DNA of 6,311 nucleotides from Terriglobales bacterium (GTDB lineage Bacteria; Acidobacteriota; Terriglobia; Terriglobales; Gp1-AA117). The notes under the pieces were generated by a model. That model was not told the origin of the DNA. It was given only the letters and a program-made list of their open reading frames with translations, and made no database searches. The stretch's first letter is position 1, and each line of letters starts with the position of its first letter. Positions 1 through 5,628 of this stretch are shown one piece after another. The stretch spans positions 1 through 6,311 of the forward strand of contig JASLFF010000455.1 in the NCBI GenBank assembly GCA_030150795.1, written 5' to 3'. Made by a program: the position numbers and the translations under genes.

Positions 1-354
1 TGCACCAACCAGGCGCTGATCGCCACAATGGCCACAATCTACCTGACGATCTACGGTCGCGAAGGGCTGAAAGAACTGGCCGCCAAGAACCTCGCCAAGG
101 CGACCTACGCGCGGAATGAGTTTGCGAAGAAGGGAAAGATCCTTTTTGAGGGTGCGCCGCGCTTTAATGAGTTTGTGGTGAAGACGAAGGACGATGCGCA
201 TGCGATCAACCAACGCCTGCTGGAAAAGAAGATGATTGGCGGCTTCCCGCTGAGTTGGCATTATCCGGAGCTGGGCAATGCGTCATTGTGGTGTTGCACG
301 GAGTTGAACAGCAAAGAGCAGATTGACGCGGCAGCACAGGCGGTGGGCCAATGA
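1..354 (+). CDS. gcvPA: Glycine dehydrogenase (decarboxylating) subunit 1, C-terminal part (partial at 5' end)
   Basis: This is the last 117 codons of the alpha subunit of the two-subunit P-protein of the glycine cleavage system, which decarboxylates glycine and passes the aminomethyl group to the lipoyl arm of GcvH. The frame is open from the first base. It reads CTNQALIATMATIYL, the family's conserved CTNQAL segment, so the ATG at 28 is internal and not the true start. The C-terminal stretch, with GGFPLSWHYPELGNASLW followed by a short KEQID helix, is also typical of the subunit's end. The TGA stop at 352-354 overlaps the ATG of gcvPB, so the two are co-translated, as expected for subunits of one enzyme. 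The catalytic PLP lysine is not in this subunit. The N-terminal three quarters lies outside the window. Confidence 0.95.
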   Translation, partial: CTNQALIATMATIYLTIYGREGLKELAAKNLAKATYARNEFAKKGKILFEGAPRFNEFVVKTKDDAHAINQRLLEKKMIGGFPLSWHYPELGNASLWCCTELNSKEQIDAAAQAVGQ

Positions 355-1862
355 GCAATAAAGACATCAAGAAAGCCACGCACCACGTTAACCAGAATGA
401 AGGACTGATCTTTGAGCGGTCGTCACCGGGGAAGAGAGGCTACAGGCTTGCCCCGCTGGATGTCCCAGAGGTCGATTACGCCAAAGCTCTCGGAGGTTCA
501 GCGCGCGCCGACCTTGGCAACATGCCGGAAGTGAGCGAGATGGAGATCATCCGCCACTTCACACGTCTTTCCACGTGGAATTACGCGATTGATTTAGGCA
601 TGTATCCACTGGGATCGTGCACTATGAAATATAACGCGCGCGTGAATGAAGTGGTGGCGCGTTTTCCAGGATTGGCTAACGCGCATCCTTACCAGCCGGC
701 AGAAGTTTCACAGGGCGCAATGCGGGTGATGAAGACGCTCTCCGACTGCCTGCTGGACATCACCGGCATGGATGCGATTACGCTGCAACCCGCCGCGGGC
801 GCGCATGGCGAAATGACCGGCATCCTGTTGATGCACGCATATCTCCAGTCCAAAGGGAATCCGCGCAAGAAGATCCTGATTCCTGATTCAGCGCACGGAA
901 CCAATCCGGCCACGGCTGCGATCTGCGGTTACGCCGTGGAAAATTTGAAATCGAACTCACGCGGCATGGTGGACGTGAGCGCGCTGTCGGCTCAGATGAA
1001 TGAAGACATCGCCGGCCTTATGCTTACGAATCCCAACACGCTGGGAATTTTTGAGCAGGAGATCCATAAGATTGCCGACATTCTTCACGAGAAGGGCGGC
1101 CTTCTATATATGGATGGCGCGAACATGAACGCGCTGGTGGGCAAGACGCGTCCCGGCGACTTTGGCGTGGACGTGATGCACTTGAATCTGCACAAGACGT
1201 TCTCTACGCCACATGGCGGAGGCGGGCCGGGATCGGGACCGGTGGCATGCAAGAAAATTCTTGAACCCTTTTTGCCGAAGCCGGTAATCGTGGAAAAGGC
1301 AGATGGCAAGCTGGCGTTCGACTATGACAGGCCGAAATCCGTGGGGCGCGTGCGTATGTTCTATGGCAACTTTGGCATGCACATACGCGCGCTGGCTTAC
1401 ACGCTAGCCAATGGTCCAGACGGTCTGCGGCAGACTACGGAAGATGCGGTGCTGAATGCCAATTACATCCGTAAAAAGCTGGAAGGCGACTACACTCTGC
1501 CGTACCAGAGTCCGTCAATGCACGAAGTGGTTTTCAGTGACAGTATCCAGGAACAAAAGGGTGTGAAAACCGGCGACATTGCCAAGCGCTTGATCGATTA
1601 CGGCTTCCATCCTTATACAGTATCGTTTCCGCTGGTGGTGCATGGCGCGATCATGATCGAGCCCACGGAGAGCGAATCGCTGGAAGAACTGGATTTGCTG
1701 GTGGATGCGATGAAATCAATTGCGCGCGAAGCGGAAGAAGATCCGGAGTTCGTGAGGAACGCTCCGCATACGACGAGGGTGAAGCGGCTGGATGAAACGG
1801 CTGCGGCAAGAAAGCCGATCTTGAGGTGGAAGCCAGCTTCGGCGAAGTCAGCCGGGGAGTAG
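351..1862 (+). CDS. gcvPB: Glycine dehydrogenase (decarboxylating) subunit 2
   Basis: This complete 503-residue protein is the PLP-binding beta subunit of the cytoplasmic glycine decarboxylase (P-protein). It cleaves glycine to CO2 and an aminomethyl group carried by GcvH. Family signatures in order are LGSCTMKYN (about residues 87-95), QPAAGAHGEMTG (about 146-157), PDSAHGTNPATAA (about 178-190) and LNLHKTFSTPHGGGGPGSGP (about 279-298). Lys282 in the HKTF context is the expected Schiff-base lysine. The C-terminal tail with NAPHTT and ARKPILRW is usual for unfused GcvPB, and the length is normal. The ATG overlaps the gcvPA stop (ATGA), with only a weak purine-rich GGCGGTGGG ahead of it, so initiation is probably by translational coupling. 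I see no frameshift and no missing key residue. In many bacteria PA and PB are fused into one GcvP of about 950 residues; here they are split. Confidence 0.98.
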   Translation: MSNKDIKKATHHVNQNEGLIFERSSPGKRGYRLAPLDVPEVDYAKALGGSARADLGNMPEVSEMEIIRHFTRLSTWNYAIDLGMYPLGSCTMKYNARVNEVVARFPGLANAHPYQPAEVSQGAMRVMKTLSDCLLDITGMDAITLQPAAGAHGEMTGILLMHAYLQSKGNPRKKILIPDSAHGTNPATAAICGYAVENLKSNSRGMVDVSALSAQMNEDIAGLMLTNPNTLGIFEQEIHKIADILHEKGGLLYMDGANMNALVGKTRPGDFGVDVMHLNLHKTFSTPHGGGGPGSGPVACKKILEPFLPKPVIVEKADGKLAFDYDRPKSVGRVRMFYGNFGMHIRALAYTLANGPDGLRQTTEDAVLNANYIRKKLEGDYTLPYQSPSMHEVVFSDSIQEQKGVKTGDIAKRLIDYGFHPYTVSFPLVVHGAIMIEPTESESLEELDLLVDAMKSIAREAEEDPEFVRNAPHTTRVKRLDETAAARKPILRWKPASAKSAGE

Positions 1863-1880
1863 AGGATGTGTTTTCTGTAA

Positions 1881-2025
1881 TCCCGAGCTTTGCGAGGGAA
1901 CCCTTTCGTTACCCAGCCCCCTAGGGTCGCGGAACATCCGATATGTAAGCGTTTTAGCGTATTAACCAGGCTGTCCTTACCCTATACAGTTCTTAACTAT
2001 AGGGATCTCTCGCTTTCGCTCGAGA
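1881..2025. repeat. Intergenic repeat-like element with imperfect inverted arms
   Basis: This fills most of the 226-base gene-free spacer between gcvPB and the tldD-like gene. The left arm (1881-1904, starting TCCCGAGC and ending AACCCT) matches the reverse complement of the right arm (2001-2025, reading TCTCGAGCG...ATCCCT on the - strand), apart from one gap and about six substitutions. Each arm contains a smaller self-complementary core: TCCC/GGGA at 1881-1899 and TCTCG/CGAGA at 2008-2025. An 8-bp palindrome CCCTAGGG sits at 1919-1926. The arm sequence resembles GAGCGAAGCGAGGGAT-type dispersed repeats that I associate with acidobacterial genomes; this is from memory and not checked. No coding potential is evident. 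It may also end gcvPB transcription, but there is no U-tract. Confidence 0.45.
1980..2004. other. Hairpin within the gcvPB-tldD spacer
   Basis: CCCTAT (1980-1985) pairs with ATAGGG (1999-2004). AGTT (1988-1991) pairs with AACT (1995-1998). Together they form a 10-bp stem with a two-base bulge (AC, 1986-1987) and a 3-nt loop. No T-run follows, so a classical intrinsic terminator is not supported. The right side overlaps the right arm of the surrounding repeat. Confidence 0.4.
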
Positions 2026-2032
2026 CTGCGGA

Positions 2033-2061
2033 AGACACCTAACGTAACATTTCCGGTGTCT
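2033..2061. promoter_or_regulatory. Possible operator: 7-bp inverted repeat and 21-bp-spaced CTAACG direct repeats
   Basis: AGACACC (2033-2039) is the exact inverse of GGTGTCT (2055-2061), separated by 15 bases. CTAACG occurs at 2039-2044 and again at 2060-2065, exactly 21 bases apart, about two DNA turns. Both lie within 60 bases of the tldD-like start codon and overlap the proposed promoter. This could be a regulator site or a transcript stem, but two short repeats in a 60-base stretch can also arise by chance. Confidence 0.25.
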
Positions 2062-2078
2062 AACGCTTGAGGTACACT
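2050..2078 (+). promoter_or_regulatory. Candidate sigma-70-type promoter for the tldD-like gene pair
   Basis: A -10-like TACACT (2073-2078, four of six consensus positions) lies 17 bases downstream of a weak -35-like TTTCCG (2050-2055, three of six). Transcription would begin around 2084-2086, only a few bases before the ATG at 2089. This fits the absence of any Shine-Dalgarno in CTTCTCTTAGCC. The -35 element is poor, so the call rests mainly on the -10 match, its spacing, and the need for a promoter after the intergenic repeat. Confidence 0.3.
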
Positions 2079-2088
2079 TCTCTTAGCC

Positions 2089-3822
2089 ATGCAATCTCTG
2101 AAGTCATATTCTCTCTGCCTACTACTATTTGTGTCTGCTGTTCCGGTTGTGCTGGGGCAGACGTCCGCCGGCGCCAACGATCCGGTATTGCTGCACACGC
2201 TGCAACAGGAGCTTGATCGCGCGATGAGTTCGCTCAGCAAAGCCGATCCCGCGCCTTATTTCATCAGCTATGCCGGAAACGAGGATTTTGGTTCTGTCAT
2301 TATGGCCAGCAATGGCGCTCTGATGGCCAATATCAAACGGCATGATCGCACGGTGGATGTGTCTGTCCGCGTGGGGAGCCGGGAACTGGACAACACGCAC
2401 GGGGAGAACAGATTCAACGCGGTTACTACTGCTTCACTCCCGTTGGAAGACAAGCCCGACGCGATTGCGCGCGTGCTGTGGATCAACACCGATCGGATGT
2501 ACAAGAAAGCCGCGCAGGGATTTCTGGAGGTGAAGACTAATACCAAGGTCCGAGCGGATGAAGAAGATTCGTCGCCGGATTTTTCAGCGGAGAAGCCGCA
2601 GGTTTATATCGGCAAGGAAGTTGTTCCGCCAAAGTTTGACCAGCACGAGTGGGAAGAAAGAGTCCGAAGGCTCTCTTCAATCTTCAAGAAATATCCTGAC
2701 ATTGAAAGCTCCACGGTAGTGCTGCTGGTGGAGGATACAACGCGCTACTTTGTTTCCAGCGAAGGCTCCCGGCTGGTGGACTCGCGTCCGCTGATTCGGG
2801 TGCTGGCGCTGGGGAGCACGCGTTCGGCTGACGGCATGGAGCTTGCCAGGTCGGAAACGTTTGACGCCTCCACGTTTGACAAGCTGGCCCCGGAGCAGGA
2901 GATTGCGGCAAAGATCGAGAAGATCGCGCAGGACTTGCAAAAGCTGAAGAAAGCGCCGGTCGTTGAGCCATTCAACGGTCCAGCGCTGCTTTCCGGCCGC
3001 GCGGCGGCGGTGTTCTTCCATGAGGTGGTGGGGCATCGGCTGGAAGGGCAACGGCAACGCGGAGAGAATGAAGGGCAGACTTTTACCAAGATGATCGGGC
3101 AAGCGGTTTTGCCAAAATTTTTGAGCGTGGAAGACGATCCGACTCTGGCGAAACTGGACGGCGTGGAACTGAGCGGTAACTACAGCTACGATGAAGAAGG
3201 CGAGAAGAGCAAGAAGGTAGAGCTGATTTCGAACGGCATCTTGAAGCAATTCCTGATGTCGCGGATGCCGGTGAAGGGCTTTCTGCAATCGAACGGGCAC
3301 GGACGCGGACAGGCGGGAATGATGCCGGTGGGGCGGCAGGGAAATTTGATTGTCCGCTCCAACAAGACTGTGGCGGATTCACAGCTGCGGCAGGAACTGA
3401 TCAACGAGATCAAAAAACAGAAGAAGCCGTTTGGGCTTTACTTTGAAGATATCGCCGGCGGGTTTACGCTGACCATGCGCAATATGCCGCAGGCGTTCCA
3501 GGTGATGCCACTGATGGTTTGGAAGGTATATCCGGATGGGCGTCCTGACGAGCTGGTGCGCGGCGTGGACATTATTGGAACGCCTCTCAACGCGCTGAAC
3601 CGGATTGTGCTTACGGGACAAAAGATGGATGTATTCAACGGCGAGTGTGGGGCGGAATCGGGTTCGGTACCAGTGGCCGCGGCCGCTCCGGCCATGCTGT
3701 TTTCAGAGATTGAGGTGCAGAAAGTTTCGCAGGGACATGAGCGCCCCCCACTGCTGCCGCCGCCGGGTATAGAAAAGGCCGAAGTAGCGAACCAGCAATC
3801 CAGCAAGCCGGAGGTGCACTAA
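2089..3822 (+). CDS. Exported TldD/PmbA-family metallopeptidase, catalytic member
   Basis: This 577-residue protein belongs to the TldD/PmbA (peptidase U62) family, zinc metallopeptidases that degrade or process peptides and that in E. coli work as a TldD-TldE heterodimer. The motif HEVVGH (residues 311-316, within FFHEVVGHRLEG) is the family HEXXXH site. Cys520 in GECGAESGSVPV matches the third, C-terminal zinc ligand. Other family-like segments are SNGHGR (about 402-407) and a LVRG stretch (about 487-490). Unlike the cytoplasmic E. coli enzyme, it begins with a signal peptide: Lys5, the hydrophobic run SLCLLLFVSAVPVVLG (8-23), and likely cleavage after Gly23. It therefore acts in the periplasm or outside the cell. 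A proline-rich tail (PPLLPPPG, near 552-559) follows the domain. The ATG at 2089 is the only likely start, because an in-frame TGA lies at 2068. No Shine-Dalgarno is seen. Its substrate is unknown. It is coupled to the paralogue downstream. Confidence 0.9.
   Translation: MQSLKSYSLCLLLFVSAVPVVLGQTSAGANDPVLLHTLQQELDRAMSSLSKADPAPYFISYAGNEDFGSVIMASNGALMANIKRHDRTVDVSVRVGSRELDNTHGENRFNAVTTASLPLEDKPDAIARVLWINTDRMYKKAAQGFLEVKTNTKVRADEEDSSPDFSAEKPQVYIGKEVVPPKFDQHEWEERVRRLSSIFKKYPDIESSTVVLLVEDTTRYFVSSEGSRLVDSRPLIRVLALGSTRSADGMELARSETFDASTFDKLAPEQEIAAKIEKIAQDLQKLKKAPVVEPFNGPALLSGRAAAVFFHEVVGHRLEGQRQRGENEGQTFTKMIGQAVLPKFLSVEDDPTLAKLDGVELSGNYSYDEEGEKSKKVELISNGILKQFLMSRMPVKGFLQSNGHGRGQAGMMPVGRQGNLIVRSNKTVADSQLRQELINEIKKQKKPFGLYFEDIAGGFTLTMRNMPQAFQVMPLMVWKVYPDGRPDELVRGVDIIGTPLNALNRIVLTGQKMDVFNGECGAESGSVPVAAAAPAMLFSEIEVQKVSQGHERPPLLPPPGIEKAEVANQQSSKPEVH
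3810..3816 (+). promoter_or_regulatory. Strong Shine-Dalgarno inside the end of the tldD-like gene
   Basis: GGAGGTG lies five bases before the ATG at 3822, within the last codons of the upstream gene. With the 1-nt TAATG stop/start overlap it fixes the start of the second TldD-family gene and implies coupled, well-balanced synthesis of the two proteins. The upstream gene itself lacks such a site. Confidence 0.8.
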
Positions 3823-5498
3823 TGCGGCGGCTGATATCCATACTCTTTGTTTTGGCCGTAATTTCGTCGGCTGCGCTGGCCGGAGATAGCAATGCTGCGC
3901 CTGCGGCGGCTTCGGTTTCCACAAACGATCACGGCGATGCGGTCCTGAAAGCGATGCTGGCGGAGCTGAAACGCTCACAGGAAAAACTGCAACTGGGGCA
4001 GTTGCAGAGGCCGTATTACATCGATTACCAAGTCACGGAAATTCAGGACAATATCGCCGATGCGACGCTGGGCGCGTTGCGCACAGACCAGGTGAACAGC
4101 GGCCGGCTGGTGCGCGTGGTCGTCAGAATCGGTGACTACAAACAGGACAGCTATTTCGGCGAAGGAACGGGCGCAGTGGAGGTAATGCCCACGGACAATG
4201 ATGAACTGGCGCTGCGACGCCAGCTCTGGCTCGCCACCGACAAGGCGTATAAGTCCGCGCTGAGCGGCTTTACGGAAAAGCAGGCAGCGCTCAAGAGCGT
4301 GGAAACCGAAACCGACCTAGCAGATTTCTCGCAGGAAAAGTCGGCGCAATCAGTACGCGACCTGGCCAAGCTGGATGTGGACCTGGACAAATGGAAGCAG
4401 GAAGTGCGCGCGACCTCTGATTTGTTCCGTAGCGATCCGAGCCTGGAAATGAGCAGCGCCATGCTGAACTTCCGCGTGCTGAACCGCTACTTCGTAAATA
4501 CTGAAGGCACGGTGACGCGCAATGGCAAGAGCATTTACACGCTTCTGTTCTCCGCCTCTGATCAAGCTGACGATGGCATGCACCTGGAGCGGAGCCATGG
4601 CTGGGTAGTGATCAAGGGAGACGAACTGCCCAAGAAGGAAGAAATAACACAGGAAGCCAAGAAGTTGATTGGCAGCTTTGCGGCGCTCAAAAAAGCTCCG
4701 CTGGTGGAAGACGACTATCGCGGGCCGGTGCTGTTTTCAGCGGATGCGGCAACGTCAATATTTGAGCGGTTAATTGTTCCCAATATCCTGGGGATTCGCC
4801 CTGATCTGGGAAACCCTGCGCGAACCAACGGAGAGTTTGCTTCCTACTACAAAGGCCGCGTGCTGCCGGAGACGTTTACCGTGGTGGACGATCCGAAGGC
4901 CAAAGAGTTTGATCACCAGTCCCTGGCAGGCTTTTATGACGTGGATGACGAAGGCGTGGAAGCGCAAAAAGTCACGGTGATCGAAAAAGGCATGCTGACG
5001 AATTATCTGCTAGGCCGCGAACCGATCCGTGATTTCCCGCACTCGAACGGGCACGGCCGGACCGCGCTGGCGGGAGCGCCGCGCCCGCAGATATCAAACC
5101 TGATCTTTAAGGCCGAACACAGCGTTTCTTTCGACGACCTGAAGAAGAAGCTGATCCAGATGTGCAAAGACCAGGGACGTCCGTATGGCTATTTCGTAGA
5201 AACTACCGGGCCGCAGCTTTCGCCGCGGCTGCTGTGGAGAATCTACGTCAACGACGGACATCAGGAGTTGGTGCGCGGAGCCGTGTTCAAGCAGCTTGAT
5301 ACGCGCGCATTGCGCAGCGATATCGTCGCGACCGGCACTGACAATTACGTCTACAACCGCGCGGAGCCATTGCCCAGCGCGATTGTTGCGCCGTCAATCC
5401 TGTTTGGCGAGCTGGACATTCAGCGGGCCAACCGGACGCGGGAAAAGCTGCCGCAGTATCCGGCGCCGGCGTTGAGTACGGTCACGGCGACGAAATAG
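3822..5498 (+). CDS. Exported TldE/PmbA-like protein, predicted catalytically inactive TldD paralogue
   Basis: This 558-residue protein aligns by eye along its length with the upstream TldD-like protein. Shared segments include W..TD..YK.A..GF.E, DFS.EK, RYFV..EG, LKKAP.VE, SNGHGR and LVRG. Where the partner has F-HEVVGH, this one has F-ERLIVP (residues 314-320), losing both histidines and the glutamate. The C-terminal region reads GTDNYVYNRAEPLPS, with no cysteine at the place of the partner's Cys520. It therefore cannot form the family's zinc site and is probably the TldE-like structural partner. An N-terminal signal peptide is clear: Arg2-Arg3, the hydrophobic run LISILFVLAVISSA, and an ALA cleavage site after residue 20. 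It overlaps the upstream stop by 1 nt (TAATG) behind a GGAGGTG Shine-Dalgarno. Tandem duplication followed by divergence is the simplest origin. An independent non-peptidase function is possible. Confidence 0.88.
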   Translation: MRRLISILFVLAVISSAALAGDSNAAPAAASVSTNDHGDAVLKAMLAELKRSQEKLQLGQLQRPYYIDYQVTEIQDNIADATLGALRTDQVNSGRLVRVVVRIGDYKQDSYFGEGTGAVEVMPTDNDELALRRQLWLATDKAYKSALSGFTEKQAALKSVETETDLADFSQEKSAQSVRDLAKLDVDLDKWKQEVRATSDLFRSDPSLEMSSAMLNFRVLNRYFVNTEGTVTRNGKSIYTLLFSASDQADDGMHLERSHGWVVIKGDELPKKEEITQEAKKLIGSFAALKKAPLVEDDYRGPVLFSADAATSIFERLIVPNILGIRPDLGNPARTNGEFASYYKGRVLPETFTVVDDPKAKEFDHQSLAGFYDVDDEGVEAQKVTVIEKGMLTNYLLGREPIRDFPHSNGHGRTALAGAPRPQISNLIFKAEHSVSFDDLKKKLIQMCKDQGRPYGYFVETTGPQLSPRLLWRIYVNDGHQELVRGAVFKQLDTRALRSDIVATGTDNYVYNRAEPLPSAIVAPSILFGELDIQRANRTREKLPQYPAPALSTVTATK

Positions 5499-5526
5499 GG
5501 CGTTTAACCACAAAAGGCCATCCGTT

Positions 5527-5543
5527 CGACTCCCTGGGGGTCG
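5527..5543. other. Short hairpin inside the mutL-upstream repeat
   Basis: CGACTCC (5527-5533) pairs with GGGGTCG (5537-5543), giving seven pairs including one T-G wobble, around a three-base loop. It is nested within the outer inverted arms. No T-run follows, so it is not a convincing intrinsic terminator. Confidence 0.45.
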
Positions 5544-5558
5544 CTCAGGACAGGCTGC

Positions 5559-5592
5559 GGAACACGAATGTAAAATCAAACCTTTGTGTTCC
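5559..5592. other. Strong hairpin upstream of mutL
   Basis: GGAACACGAATG (5559-5570) faces CCTTTGTGTTCC (5581-5592). This gives a 12-position stem with one G-T wobble and one mismatch, closing a 10-base AT-rich loop (TAAAATCAAA). It ends 36 bases before the mutL ATG. Without a following T-tract it is more likely part of the repeat fold than a terminator. Confidence 0.5.
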
Positions 5593-5607
5593 TTCGTGTC
5601 CTTTGTG
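5581..5607. repeat. Three-unit tandem repeat CCTTTGTG/CCTTCGTG/CCTTTGTG
   Basis: Three 8-base units begin at 5581, 5591 and 5600. The first and last are identical and the middle differs by one base. The period of 9-10 bases is close to one DNA turn. The units form the right-hand portion of the inverted-arm element and supply one side of two of its stems. Confidence 0.6.
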
Positions 5608-5628
5608 GTTAAAATTGAGTTTCCTCTC

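Larger units (their letters stand above)
5503..5613. repeat. Composite intergenic repeat with terminal inverted arms (MITE/REP-like)
   Basis: This occupies nearly all of the 130-base gap before mutL. The outer arms TTTAACCACAAAAGG (5503-5517) and CCTTTGTGGTTAAA (5600-5613) are perfect inverse complements apart from one extra A. They enclose two further hairpins (5527-5543 and 5559-5592). The segment around 5524-5553 (TTCGACTCCC...GTCGCTCAGGACAGG) and the CCTTTGTGTTCCTTCGTG tract resemble dispersed intergenic repeats that I recall from acidobacterial and other environmental genomes; this was not checked. No clear target-site duplication flanks the arms. The mutL promoter must lie here or further upstream; a -10-like TAAAAT occurs at 5610-5615, without a good -35. 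Confidence 0.6.

Noticed and set aside
28..30. ATG at 28 as the start of a small 108-residue protein
   Set aside because: The frame is open upstream to base 1 and encodes the conserved CTNQALIAT segment of GcvPA, so this is an internal methionine.
2104..2124. Lipoprotein signal in the tldD-like protein (Cys10 in the N-terminal hydrophobic run)
   Set aside because: The cysteine lies in the middle of the hydrophobic segment after only nine residues and has no lipobox. A standard signal peptide cleaved near residue 23 fits better.
2677..3300. A 207-codon reverse-strand open frame opposite the tldD-like gene
   Set aside because: It lies wholly inside a strongly supported gene carrying the HEXXXH site, its translation shows no recognisable domain, and its composition (rich in Arg, Gln, His) is typical of an antisense shadow.
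5581..5607. CRISPR-like array
   Set aside because: The three units are 8 bases long at 9-10-base spacing, with no spacers and no cas genes. This is a short tandem repeat within an intergenic element.
5503..5613. Intrinsic terminator after the second TldD-family gene
   Set aside because: The outer stem encloses about 80 bases and neither inner hairpin is followed by a T-run. Termination here is possible but is not shown by the sequence.
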